DNA of 15,019 nucleotides from Euperipatoides rowelli (taxonomy: Eukaryota > Onychophora > Udeonychophora > Euonychophora > Peripatopsidae), in assembly GCA_003024985.2 (NCBI GenBank), contig PXIH01S0010262.1; one strand, given 5' to 3'. Below are positions 1 through 8,979 of the stretch, piece after piece; the stretch's first letter is position 1; every line of letters begins with the position of its first letter. The translations under genes were made by a program, and so were the position numbers. The notes under the pieces were generated by a model. It searched no databases and was not told the DNA's origin. It saw nothing but the letters and a program-made list of their open reading frames with translations.

Positions 1-113
1 GCCTCTTTGTCTGTTGCTACCATATAATTTTCCAATTGTTGTCTCCAGAGCAGCCAGTTTTCAGGGATATTATTAGCAAACTGCATTGGGGAAGGCGGTT
101 TATAACCTTCCAT
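1..113 (-). CDS. Gag N-terminus of a Ty3/gypsy-type LTR retrotransposon, cut by the window edge
   Basis: The reading frame starts at ATG 113-111, in a good context (A at -3, G at +4), and runs 37 codons off the left edge without a stop. The peptide carries IPENWLLWRQQLENYMVAT, the aromatic 'NW..W.Q..E.Y..AT' pattern typical of the start of Gag in metazoan Ty3/gypsy elements, where Gag forms the virus-like particle. The start is supported by position: it lies about 80 nt downstream of a primer-binding site (196-208), which directly follows an LTR (209-366), all on the minus strand. No frameshift is seen in this short stretch, so the element may be fairly young. Whether the rest of gag-pol is intact cannot be judged. 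The family is a recognition from pattern, not from a search; an unclassified gag-like retroelement is the alternative. Confidence 0.82.
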   Translation of the reverse strand, partial: MEGYKPPSPMQFANNIPENWLLWRQQLENYMVATDKE

Positions 114-195
114 CTTGCCCTATTAATAATCACGTGACGAATCTCTATTCTAGTAATATTTTATGTTTCCTTATTCTTTTCTCTATTATTTTTTT

Positions 196-208
196 ACCGC
201 TGCCACCA
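196..208 (-). other. Primer-binding site for tRNA-Leu
   Basis: The minus strand reads TGGTGGCAGCGGT immediately after the LTR's terminal CA. This is complementary to the 3' end of the tRNA-Leu (AAG/TAG-type) acceptor and T arm, ...ACCGCTGCCA plus CCA. The match spans 13 nt and then stops (AAAAA follows). In this class of element the host tRNA annealed here primes minus-strand DNA synthesis. The identity of the tRNA rests on recalled animal tRNA-Leu sequences. Confidence 0.82.
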
Positions 209-366
209 TGTTATGNTACTTTCTAGTACTATTAAATTAGTCAGACAGACACTAACTATTATAGNAACTGTNTTTAATGTATACATATAAGAACATTACA
301 CTTACGAAGCACATGGTTGATGGTGATCCATCTCAGGCCGTGACGTCACTCACNCGTGGCGCCACA
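209..366 (-). mobile_element. 5' long terminal repeat of the LTR retrotransposon (158 bp)
   Basis: On the minus strand the segment begins TGTGGCGCCAC at 366 and ends ...AACA at 209, the canonical TG...CA LTR ends. It abuts a tRNA-type primer-binding site and then gag. Inside are a CRE/ATF palindrome (340-349), a TATA-like box TTATATGTATA (about 281-290) and a polyadenylation-like ATTAAA (273-278). At 158 bp it is short, but short LTRs are known in some Ty3/gypsy lineages. All four ambiguous bases of the window (216, 265, 272, 354) fall inside it. The 3' LTR is outside the window, so identity and target duplication cannot be checked. The outer boundary at 366 is chosen because of the TG end and could be off by some bases. 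Confidence 0.8.
340..349. promoter_or_regulatory. CRE/ATF-type palindrome in the LTR U3 region
   Basis: GTGACGTCAC is a perfect 10-bp palindrome containing the full cAMP-response element TGACGTCA (341-348). It lies upstream of the LTR's TATA-like box (about 281-290) on the minus strand, the expected place for an enhancer or activator site in an LTR. A second perfect palindrome, GTGGCGCCAC (356-365), sits at the LTR start. Function is inferred from position and motif only. Confidence 0.5.
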
Positions 367-1538
367 CTGAGGCCAAACAACATATAACAGATATATGTAG
401 TCTTAAAATGCTACTGAGATAAAAACAGATGAATCTTAATAATTTACACTCTAAAAAAAATTAAAATTTAATTTCAATTTATTTTAATATGAAATAATTG
501 AAATTAAAGTTTGTCTTCAAGAATTTCTTTATCCACATTTCCCCCTAAAACGATCCAATATTGTCTACATATTTCTATAAATACAAGCTATAATATTACC
601 GTATACATACTGCAGTTAATGTTAGAAGGAGGAGTGTTGAGTCAAAATGCAACATGTACACCAAGAACAAAAATTGAGTTAAGGATGGAAACATATTCTT
701 AAGAGCATTTCAAACAGTTATCTATCATTAAATTTTTTTAAGCTAAAAAAAATCATGTTTTATTTTAATCATGAATATTATTGCTTATTGTATACCATCA
801 AGTTATAGAGTAGCCTACTGTGTTTTTGGTGTTTCCTGAAAAATAAAACATTATGGACAAGTTGCATTTTGATTCAACCCTCATTTAGAGAAAACCCATG
901 ACCCAAAGATTCACCATCAAACTGTTGTAACCACTAGCTTAATATTTTATGTACAGTAATTTAAATAAAATAAACATTTTTACTAAATTAGATGTTTATT
1001 TTTAATGCTGGATTTTACAAAGTTAAATTATAGTAGCTAAAAAAGAGCACAATTGGATTCTTTACAATATGGCATAAGAAATTTGTTAAATACAGACTAG
1101 CCTTCATACAATTCTATCAAACATGAAAGAAATTCAAAACTTAAAAGTTGACCAAATTTTTATAAGAGTATCATGCCTTATTATAAACTAAACTTTTTCA
1201 AACAGAACTAAAGGAAAAGTAGCAGGATTTTTCTTATTCTATTCATCATATACCCTTCCTTTTCTCCGATTAACCATCACTAAAAGCAATAAAATTATTT
1301 TTGAATAGATCTAGCCTCTTTGTTAAAAACAGAATATAGACAATAATAACTAGACAAACATTGAATAATCTTTATAAGGACAAGTACCTTTCTTAAATTT
1401 AAAAATAAACTATTTAATAAATCATAATTATTTGGGGAAAATAAGCATAAAACCTTCAGTAGGCTATTATAAAAATATTTTCAAAAGCTAAAATATTTTT
1501 AAAGCATAAGAAACAGCCAGTGTGAACATTATACCCAC
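367..1538 (-). other. Intronic DNA with no recognisable gene
   Basis: This is AT-rich sequence between the LTR element and the 5' splice site of the 104-nt exon. Many A and T runs and stop codons occur in all frames. A short open stretch at 511-702 (+) has no codon bias or recognisable motif. I looked here for the next exon of the minus-strand gene (an OTULIN-type GY.../GDNYCALR sequence) and did not find it. Confidence 0.55.
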
Positions 1539-1642
1539 CCTCAAAATCATTTCTGCTCTTGCAGTGGTACCACACCATTCTTTTTCAGCATATTCAATGA
1601 TCTGACATTTATCTTCAATGTTGAAATGTGTCAATGAAGTAG
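1539..1642 (-). CDS. Internal exon with OTULIN-like pre-catalytic segment (partial CDS)
   Basis: This exon was found by reading the minus strand for splice-bounded frames. The acceptor is TATTCTTAG before 1642 and the donor is AGG|GTGGGT at 1539/1538. The 104 nt are two bases completing a split codon plus 34 sense codons without a stop. The split codon fits the single base (G) left by the large exon ending at 11330, giving GCT (Ala). The peptide includes SLTHFNIEDKCQ followed by IIEYAEKEWCGTTARAEMIL. OTULIN has a closely similar segment (I-x-D-Y-x-x-K-E-W-x-G-x-T-x-[KR]-A) just N-terminal to its OTU cysteine-protease domain. OTULIN cleaves Met1-linked ubiquitin and restrains NF-kB and cell-death signalling. 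The catalytic Asp/Cys/His residues are not in this exon and would lie beyond the left edge. The splice sites and phase are seen directly; the family call rests on recalled similarity over about 20 residues. Confidence 0.72.
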
Positions 1643-2255
1643 CTAAGAATATATTAAAACCAGATAATTAATAAATGAATATAACTGGCAAATTAAAGCT
1701 TAGGTGGCAGCTGCAGGCAACCATGCATTGCTGATAAAATGCAAAAACAAAAACAAAAAAACTTTAAAAACATTCAAAACTTTTTCTTCTTAATCATCTA
1801 TTCAGACTAACTAGGTCAATGTCACTAAACATTAAAAAAATATAATTTAAAATGATTACAAAAAATTTAGGCTAAAGGCAATTTTTTTACAAAAAAAAAA
1901 AAAGATTGTTACTGTTGATGAATGAATACTTTATTAAATTGGAAATGTATACCTACACCACAAGCTACTCAAAATTAACACTTACATCCATAAAAAAAGT
2001 TATAAAACGCCTGTAAAACTCAATATATTTTTAGAGTTGTAAAAAAACCCAACAACATTGACTAAAATTTCAATCCATTTTTATTTAAAAATAAATAAAT
2101 AGAATTATTAACTTGCAAATATAATTAGACAAGTTTAAAATCTATTTTTAAAATTGAAGATTGGATTTAAAGTTAAATAAAAACATTTAATAAACTGATG
2201 TAGGCTAATCTTTATAATCTTTAAAGTAGGTCTAAGTAATAAAAACTGCCTAATC
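1643..2255 (-). other. Intronic DNA with no recognisable gene
   Basis: Low-complexity AT-rich sequence with several A tracts, including 12 A near 1893-1904. It forms the right-hand flank of the 104-nt exon, with a modest pyrimidine tract before the acceptor on the minus strand. The small open frame on the minus strand at 2135-2323 overlaps the end of a putative hAT element and shows no protein-like composition. Confidence 0.5.
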
Positions 2256-2789
2256 CAAGGATGGCGAATTGTTTGAAAAAGGACCGATGGCAAAAAAAAT
2301 CTACGAAATGTTTTAAAATTCACGCAAATTAAAATGATATAAAATTAATCTATCTATAAAAGTATGATTATTTCGAAAGTTAACATCACTGCATTTAAAT
2401 TGAAACAATCTAATCAAGTAGACTATGTAAACGTTAATACACTTAATCCATCACAAAGAATAAACATGTCACAACCTTCAAAAAAATTAGCACAATTGAA
2501 TAAATATTTTTTATTTCTTCTGACAAGCACATACAACAGAAAGCTTAAAGTACAATTTATCCACAACATTTTAAAGAAATAGTTACTCTAGCCTACATAT
2601 AAAGGCACACAAGAATGCTGATACATACTGTATATTTAGGCTATATTGTAGATTTGCTAAATCACACCTGCGCTCTACGTTCAAATTTTTTAATGAACAC
2701 CCCCATTCCCCCTCCAGTCTTAATTAGAATTTGACCTGCTGAAAATTTTCTGATTTTTGCAGATAACCCTGAAAGGTTCATCATCACTG
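2256..2789. mobile_element. Putative non-autonomous hAT-type element (534 bp)
   Basis: The left end reads CAAGGATGGCGAATTGTTTG. The right end, read on the minus strand, is CAGTGATGATGAACCTTTCA, which resembles the widespread hAT terminus CAGTGATGGCGAACC. The ends match at roughly 12 of 20 positions. Flanking 8-mers are gcctaatc (2248-2255) and acctaagc (2790-2797), 6 of 8 identical, as expected for an old 8-bp hAT target duplication. The interior is AT-rich and encodes no transposase, so any movement would have depended on an enzyme supplied elsewhere. Degeneration makes this the weakest of the three hAT calls. Confidence 0.48.
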
Positions 2790-5380
2790 ACCTAAGCAGT
2801 TCTTACCTACATCCATTTATTAGGAAAATGTGTTGTTGAATTATAGCTTTTAAATCCAAAAACATCTATTGAAATATTGTACTAATTTGTCAACTATGTT
2901 AATCTATATAATAAAAGAGTGAAATGTCTGGATATTGATAAGGTTGATACTCTTCCTCAACCATTCATCCTAGAATAATGTTTGATTTATATGAAAGACC
3001 TGCTAAAGTACTGTAGATCCGCCATGTTATTTTTGGCTCCCTAGGACCTTCCTGCCCTAAAGATGAATTTTTTAAAATTTAGGGTGAAAGGAGTTCTGAG
3101 GTTTGGTTTTCTGGCCAACTGTATAGCAAGCTCTGGAGCTCCAATTACTCCAGAAATAGACAGATACATTTTTTTAAAACTTATTTTCATTTAAATTGAA
3201 TCTATCTTCTTTACAAACACTTTATTCAAGCTATTAAATAAGGGATACAACTTTTATAGACATTCTGCATGAAAAGCAAAAAAAAAAAAAGTATGCAAGC
3301 AAAAAATAATAAAGTTTAGCGTTAAAAGAGAAAGTGGGAAAAGGTTCCATTTACAGACAGCACAAGATGACCTTAAAATTTTTTTTCTTTAGAATACCAA
3401 TGCATTTCAAATTTTTAATGTATTTTTTTAGACATTTTGAATGATTAATTATTCATTCAAATAATTATCTAGTGTGTTTAAAAAAAAAAAAAAAAAAAAA
3501 ATTTTTACAATGGAATTGAAGGAATTTAAAAAAGAGTCACCATAAAGCTGTCTACAAATTAAACTTACCCCTCACATGATTGCATCAGGCAAAGCAATAA
3601 CTTCAAGATTAAAATAACACTAAATTTATTATCATAAAAAGCATTATGTGATTTTCTAGAATAAATAACTGCTCAACTATTTAAATTACTGTATCAAAAT
3701 CAACAATATTTCAGTTTAAAATAGTATTTATAGAACTAGAGATTGTTAATAGGCTGTAACAACAGCTAGTTTGCAGCAAAATGGTTAAAATTTCTTATAA
3801 AAAAACTGTACAAAAACTAAAATAAACTAACACTATATTTAAACATTGCGAGACTTTAAAAAAATTGGCATAATAAAGCTTTGCTATTATTATTAAATTT
3901 CTCAGTTCTAAATCTATTACAGGTAAATAATTTTAATGAAGCAAATATGCTGGAACAAAGCATTAGGCTATAAAAAATAATATAACAGACTATTATTAAA
4001 TGAATTAAACAAAAGAACAAGCAAAGCAAACATCATGCCAGCCAACAGAAGTCACTAGCGATGGTACCTATGGAGGATAGTAAGAATGGAAGTACAGTAC
4101 CAAGAAATCACAGATGACAGAATAAAATTAGACGTGTCTTAGTAAATAAAAGTGCTGACATTTTTATGTTCAGAACATTCAATGGTAATAATGGTAGAAA
4201 TTTGTATAGTATCTGCCTAGCAAACCTATATGCACTAATGATTTCAGAGAATTAATGGTCAAGCTGACGGAAATAATGTAAAAATGATCGAAACAGATTT
4301 ATTCAATATGAGGGTTGTATCAGAGTTAGTGATTTAATTAACTGAAATAGGGTTAAAAAATGTTTCAACATGTCGTACACAATTGGTTGTTTTTGGCTAT
4401 ATAGTGTGGATACGTTTGCTAAGCAGACACTAATAAATTTTATTGCAACATTATTTTGTTTATTTAAGTTCTCACTTTCAGCCTAGAATTAACTTTGTTA
4501 TATACATTTTCTTTAATTATATAACCTACTATGATGATTTCAACATGTCATGCCAGCTTGCTTTGTGATATGTTAAAACTTATGATCGTTTAGAATGTTT
4601 TACACAATTTATATCAAGAAGAAATGCCAATGATATTTACTATAATATACTGTGTTTAGAATAGAATTAAAGTATGAATTGAAAGCACTTCCTTAGTGTA
4701 ATTATTTCTCAAATCAATAAAGACAATCTATAAATTAAAACTTGAAAATTTTGGTTATTTTCACAATAATTGCTTTAACAAAAATAAGCTTCATATAGTG
4801 TGTGATTAAAAGGCTTTGCCATTCTTTCAAACCTCCATGCATATTACCAGCATTGAATGTTATGAAATGTGTTATTAAAGAGAAAGATGGGTGGGGTTAA
4901 AGATTAAGGTAAAGAAAGATTTGAATCTAATGGCATTAATTTGTTTCAAATTTTAAATTTTACTGGTAATATTCGATAAAATAAAAATTAACACATAGGG
5001 TACAGTACATTTAACAATTACTTTAAGTGCTTGACATAAAAGTTACCAAAAGAAACTTTCAATAGTAAATTTATCTGAAAGTTTATTCTGGTATTTTTAA
5101 ATTCAGTTAGTTACCTGCTAAACGTCTTGGTCTTATATTTAGATTATAATCTGTGACAAATACACAGAAGAAAAATAAGATTTTCTTATTACAGACAACT
5201 GGGAAATAAATAATTCCAATAACTATGCCTCTATAGTAGAAGATATATAAAAAAATGTATGCTTTTAAATAATAATAAAAAAAAATTAAGAAAAAGTATT
5301 TAAATGCATGCACTTAACTACAAAGTAGCATACGTATTCCTTCTTAAATATAGAACTTAAAATTAATCTAACACTAATAT
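2790..5380 (-). other. Intronic DNA with no recognisable gene
   Basis: About 2.6 kb of AT-rich sequence. Notable items are a slightly GC-richer patch at about 3000-3160, which contains a ccctaaa...tttaggg inverted repeat at about 3055-3083; a long A run (3481-3500); and an A12 run near 3280. A minus-strand AG acceptor-like site near 4070 is followed by some 20 open codons, but has no matching donor or recognisable peptide. No RNA gene or transposon end was recognised. Confidence 0.45.
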
Positions 5381-5799
5381 CAGGGCTGCAGAAATCGCAA
5401 AACATCTAGCTTGAGAAAAGCTTTTGCTGAGAGTTCAAACAAACTCTTATGAAGTTTGCTTGACTCATTTATAAAATTTTATAAGCTAATCAAATTTAAA
5501 CTGCTTATTTTTTTAAATCTCCGAATATAGGCCTACATGTATTATTTTATAAACAGTGATTAGCAGCTCAAGATTAATAAATTTTATTAAGCAAAAAAAT
5601 AAAAAATTATTAGACTTTATAAAGGTGTTTTATGTTCATGGTGCATTGTTAAACACACTCATGTATAGTAGAATATTTCTCAGAAAATTATCTAGACAGT
5701 AGGCTAATTTAGAAAAGTGAACTGCAAACCCTTAGACCATACAAGCATATGGTCTAAGTGCAAACCCTTTCAAGGTTTCAAAACATTTCCACATCCCTG
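5381..5799. mobile_element. Putative non-autonomous hAT-type element (419 bp) with internal hairpin
   Basis: The left end is CAGGGCTGCAGAAATCGC. The right end, read on the minus strand, is CAGGGATGTGGAAATGTT. Both begin CAGGG and agree at 11 of the first 15 positions, the pattern of hAT terminal inverted repeats. The flanks are ctaatat (5374-5380) and ctaataat (5800-5807), compatible with an 8-bp target duplication that lost one A on the left. No transposase frame exists inside. Near the right end is a strong hairpin (5731-5758). The alternative is a chance pairing of two CAGGG strings, since the inner terminal repeat is imperfect. Confidence 0.55.
5723..5769. repeat. Perfect 11-bp hairpin bracketed by an 11-bp direct repeat
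   Basis: Arms CTTAGACCATA (5731-5741) and TATGGTCTAAG (5748-5758) are exact reverse complements around a 6-nt loop. The hairpin is flanked by two copies of TGCAAACCCTT (5723-5733 and 5759-5769), the first overlapping the left arm by three bases. It lies about 30-75 bp inside the right end of the putative hAT element. It could be a subterminal structure of that element or the footprint of a small nested insertion. Confidence 0.7.
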
Positions 5800-6300
5800 C
5801 TAATAATAATAATAAAATGGCTCCAACTAATTCTTCAATTATGAAGAAATTTATTTTTTTATCCTAAAATCTATTAGTTAATTAAGAATGATTCAATTAA
5901 TAATACATAATTGATAATTCAATATTTTATTTCAGAAAACTTTGTTTTTAATAAAAAAAAATATATTACGGTAGGCTACCTAATACATTGTTAATCCACA
6001 GAATTATAATAAGTGGATTTAGAACAGTCATGACTCGTGACTATTGGTAAACTTATGAGGATCATACTACAAGTTATTAAATTCAATGAACAAATTTTAT
6101 TGATAAACTATTATTCAATATTTGAAATTATAATTTGCAGTTATTATTAGAATGTATATCATAATATATAAATGTTAGCTCTGCATTGACATTTTTTTCT
6201 TTAAAAACTAATCACATTTTTGTTGTTTTAAAGATGGGATGGGGAAGTGATACAATTTTTAAAAAAATTGATTTTATTTGTAATTTGGATAACTTGGAAA
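5800..6300 (-). other. Intronic AT-rich DNA
   Basis: This begins with a short (TAA)n run (about 5800-5814) that overlaps the presumed target duplication. It continues as AT-rich sequence with no frame, RNA or transposon terminus that I can recognise. Confidence 0.45.
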
Positions 6301-6396
6301 TCAATCAATCTCTCTCTCTGATGACTCTCAATCTATCAATCAAACTATCAACCACTTGATCAATCAAACTATCTATCTATCTAATATCTATATATG
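6301..6396. repeat. Compound microsatellite (ATCA / CT / ATCT)
   Basis: Imperfect runs of ATCA tetramers, a (CT)n stretch, more ATCAAACT units and finally (ATCT)n follow one another over about 95 bp. The interruptions suggest an old array. No coding or regulatory content is evident. Confidence 0.8.
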
Positions 6397-6653
6397 TTAT
6401 TGATGTAGAATGCGGTCAATTTATGATGGGGAATGGGTTGGAATACTTGAATGGCTGTCAAGATGAGATCTGTTAATGTAATGCAGAGTGTAAATACTGT
6501 ATATTTATTATGAAGACACTAACAGACATCTTGTAATAGTTTTGAATAACATCTCCGGTGGCAAAAAGTGTCCCGTCATTCTAACGTGTGTATACCTGTA
6601 TATAGACCTACAGTATATAGCCTATTTATATACACATACAGTAGCCTATATAC

Positions 6654-7018
6654 CAGGCCTGCTCAACCGGTCGACACGATCGACAAGTCGATCTTCAAAA
6701 CCAGAAAAAAGCTCAGAAATAAATTTCAATACTTTTACATGCACATTTTGTGAATCGGCTTAATTTTATCCCTTCATCAAATACGCTAAAATATTGATAT
6801 TCCTATAAAAATCAGATTTTGAAACTTAAAATGTTCAATAAAATATGTATGCAAAGTTCATAATTCCATGCTTCCTCTAGGCGCGAGTATGTTTGACCAA
6901 CATTTTTTAGTAGGTTTGACCGCCATTTTTTTGTTCAGTTTTTTTTTTGTAGAGGTCGAACGCAAGAAATTAGAAAAATATAAGTAGCTCTTATACTCTT
7001 AAAGGTTGAGCACGCCTG
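6654..7018. mobile_element. Non-autonomous hAT-type element (365 bp MITE)
   Basis: The left terminus CAGGCCTGCTCAACC (6654-6668) and the minus-strand right terminus CAGGCGTGCTCAACC (7018-7004) agree at 14 of 15 positions. The 8-mers just outside are ctatatac (6646-6653) and ctatttac (7019-7026), identical at 7 of 8. Terminal repeats of this form and 8-bp duplications are the signature of hAT transposons. GGTCGA-type subterminal motifs occur on both sides (ccggtcgacacgatcgac and, near the right end, aggtcgaac), as often seen for transposase binding. No transposase is encoded. Two small overlapping plus-strand frames at 6542-6763 straddle the left end and are judged spurious. Confidence 0.82.
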
Positions 7019-7404
7019 CTATTTACACACAGTATATGATTATATATACAGTATATATTACTACCAGGTGATCCTTTTTTCTGGTCCTGTGGATTTTTAG
7101 ATTTCCAGTTATGGGATTTGCACCATATCACTTTTAACATTATTTCAGTTATTAATCATGTTAATTTAAGCAATATTAATGTCCTCTAGTTTTTTGGCTG
7201 CCATAGTAAATTCAATGATAAAAATCAATAATTAAATCAAGGCAAACAAGGGCCCTTTTCTGAGAAAATACTTTATATATTAGTTTACCCTTCTTTAAAT
7301 GAAGAAAATAAATTAATATTTACCATGCATTATTTTCGTTTAAAGTTTCTTTAACTGCACTTTTCAATTTCCTAAATTCTTTTAATGCTTTTGCTAACAC
7401 AACT
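7019..7404 (-). other. Spacer between hAT element and LINE tail
   Basis: AT-rich intronic sequence with no recognised gene. On the minus strand it is the downstream flank of the LINE's (TAA)n tail, so any target-site duplication of that insertion would begin near 7404. Confidence 0.4.
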
Positions 7405-7431
7405 TTATTATTATTATTATTATTATTATTA
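7405..7431. repeat. (TTA)n microsatellite, the LINE's 3' tail
   Basis: About nine uninterrupted TTA units on the plus strand read as (TAA)n on the minus strand, directly after the LINE's 3' untranslated region. This fits the simple-repeat tail made during target-primed reverse transcription rather than an unrelated microsatellite. Confidence 0.8.
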
Positions 7432-7689
7432 ATGGTTTTTTATTGACATCTCAAATTTGAGCTATTAACTCCTTAGCCCCAAAGTTTGGATGTAGGAGTT
7501 ATTACAATTTAGCACAAATATATCAATTAACAAAAATTATATTACCTGTATCTACAAAAGGATTTTAGAACTAAACAGTTAAATTTCCCAAAATATCTCA
7601 AACCAAAACAGTATCAGTGATTTTCCCCTAATTCTCAAATTTATTTTGAGTTATATTTATGATTGGGGAGTTTGAATACAGATCTAAGG

Positions 7690-8810
7690 CCTGATTATAA
7701 TTTGAGTAATTTTTTTCCCAAAATTATTTTCATGGCTCTCTTCTGAATGCTTTCTATGGCTTGTTTGTGATGGATTGTTATTGAAGAGGATCATACAGGT
7801 ACACAGTACTCAAGAACTGGTCTTATATATGACATGTAAGCAATCTGTAAAATTTTTAAGTTGGCTCCCAAACGTTTCAATCAGTATAGAATGAAAAGTC
7901 TCGAGTTAGATTTAGTTATCATTGATTTTATTTGATAATCCCATTTCAAATAGTTTTGAATCTAAAGACCCAAAATAGAAACTTTTTCAACTTCTTAGGA
8001 TTTGGTTATTGTATCCATAACAATATTAGGTGGACTTTTATTTTTCTAAAGTCATGTATCAATAAGCAACATTTTTTTGGATTTAGCAGCATATTTATGA
8101 TCATTGCTTGGGACAATACAACATCTACAATCTGTTCAGGTTTATCAATGTTATCCTGATTAATTACAGTGATTATGGACATATCATCCACAAATTAGAG
8201 GTGACCCTCAAATTGTCTTGCTATGTCATCTGTTATAATGGCAAATATGATGCCCCCCCCCCAGGACAGACCCCTGTGGAACACCATTTGTACACTAAAA
8301 ATATTTCATTTCAATAAGGTCTAAATTTTTTAGCCACTGTATAATTATATCATTATAAATGAATAAATCCATTGAACTATTGATTCATATGGAAGCAAAC
8401 TAAATAGCCTCTCCATAAACAAATTATGATCTAAGTTGTCATAAGCCTTTGAGAAGTCAGTAACAATACTACTTACATAATTATTTCTTGTTTCCAGACC
8501 CCTCAAAGCTCTATCCATATAAATAGTGAGGTAGTGTGATGTCGAACTATTGGGGATGCCCCAAATTGGTACCTATCTATTTTTGGAATTAGCATTGGTA
8601 TTATGTGAGATGAAATATGCCTTTCACATATCTTAACTATTGCAGCCGAAACAGATATAGGATGCAATTGAGTTGATGTGAAGAGGGATAGGATTTAGGT
8701 ATTACGGTAGTGTTAAAGTATTTTTCCATATATTAGGACAAGTTTTGTATATCAAGGACAAATTTATTAGCGAGGTTATAGGATCTGTTAGCTCTACAGA
8801 AAATATGTTC
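7690..8810 (-). pseudogene. Reverse transcriptase pseudogene of the LINE
   Basis: Recognisable blocks on the minus strand are: LINLSL..TCPNIWK (near 8780-8735); PISVSAAIVKICERHI (about 8665-8610); QFG (about 8565); DFSKAYDNLDH, with the first catalytic Asp (8458-8426); GVPQGSVLG (8285-8259); FVDD, the variant of the YxDD catalytic pair (8194-8183); NMLLNPKKC (about 8100-8070); and YIRPVLEYC...QKRAMKIILG in the C-terminal region (7830-7735). The blocks lie in different frames. Frameshifts are needed after QFG, between DFSKAYD and GVPQG, and in the run of 10 C at 8253-8262. In-frame stops include TAA just before FVDD and TGA after CVPV. The gene cannot make a working enzyme. The order and spacing leave little doubt about its origin. 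Confidence 0.88.
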
Positions 8811-8979
8811 CATATAAAACTATGTGGGGAAGGGGGAGTATAGAGAATTCCACCAGTCACTATCTAGACAGTTTTATCTTAATCATTTATTAGTCTTATT
8901 TTGCACATTTTCAGAGCACAAAAAATATTTCAGGATTCTATCATAAAAGTAATCTTCAGATTCAATTTATTTGCATTAA

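Larger units (their letters stand above)
7405..8860 (-). mobile_element. Decayed LINE (non-LTR retrotransposon), 3' part
   Basis: Read on the minus strand, the segment contains in order the fingers, palm and thumb blocks of a non-LTR reverse transcriptase, then a short 3' untranslated region. It ends in a (TAA)n tail (plus strand TTA repeats at 7405-7431). LINEs of several clades end in such simple repeats and are copied from the 3' end by target-primed reverse transcription, which leaves 5'-truncated copies like this one. The 5' edge is uncertain because similarity fades near 8800-8860. No endonuclease domain was seen. The clade is not resolved; the block sequences look CR1/L2-like or I/Nimb-like. 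It sits in an intron in the same orientation as the host gene. Confidence 0.85.

Noticed and set aside
511-702. 63-codon plus-strand open frame.
   Set aside because: It lies in AT-rich intron, with no codon bias, motif or splice or promoter context.
1220-1290. Possible next exon of the OTULIN-like gene (minus strand, TTGCTTTTAG acceptor, EGYMMNRIRK peptide).
   Set aside because: The phase required after AGG|GT gives an immediate TGA, and the peptide does not continue into OTU-like sequence.
2364-2582. 72-codon plus-strand frame.
   Set aside because: Asn/Lys/Ile-rich composition typical of random AT-rich DNA; it lies inside the putative hAT element.
4030-4140. Possible minus-strand exon after TACTATCCTCCATAG.
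   Set aside because: About 20 open codons but no donor in a compatible phase and no recognisable peptide.
5107-5313. Minus-strand frame rich in Phe, Tyr and Ile, resembling a membrane protein.
   Set aside because: Composition arises from A/T runs read as TTT/TAT codons; no other support.
7932-8317. Two plus-strand frames of 69-75 codons.
   Set aside because: They are antisense shadows of the LINE reverse-transcriptase pseudogene.
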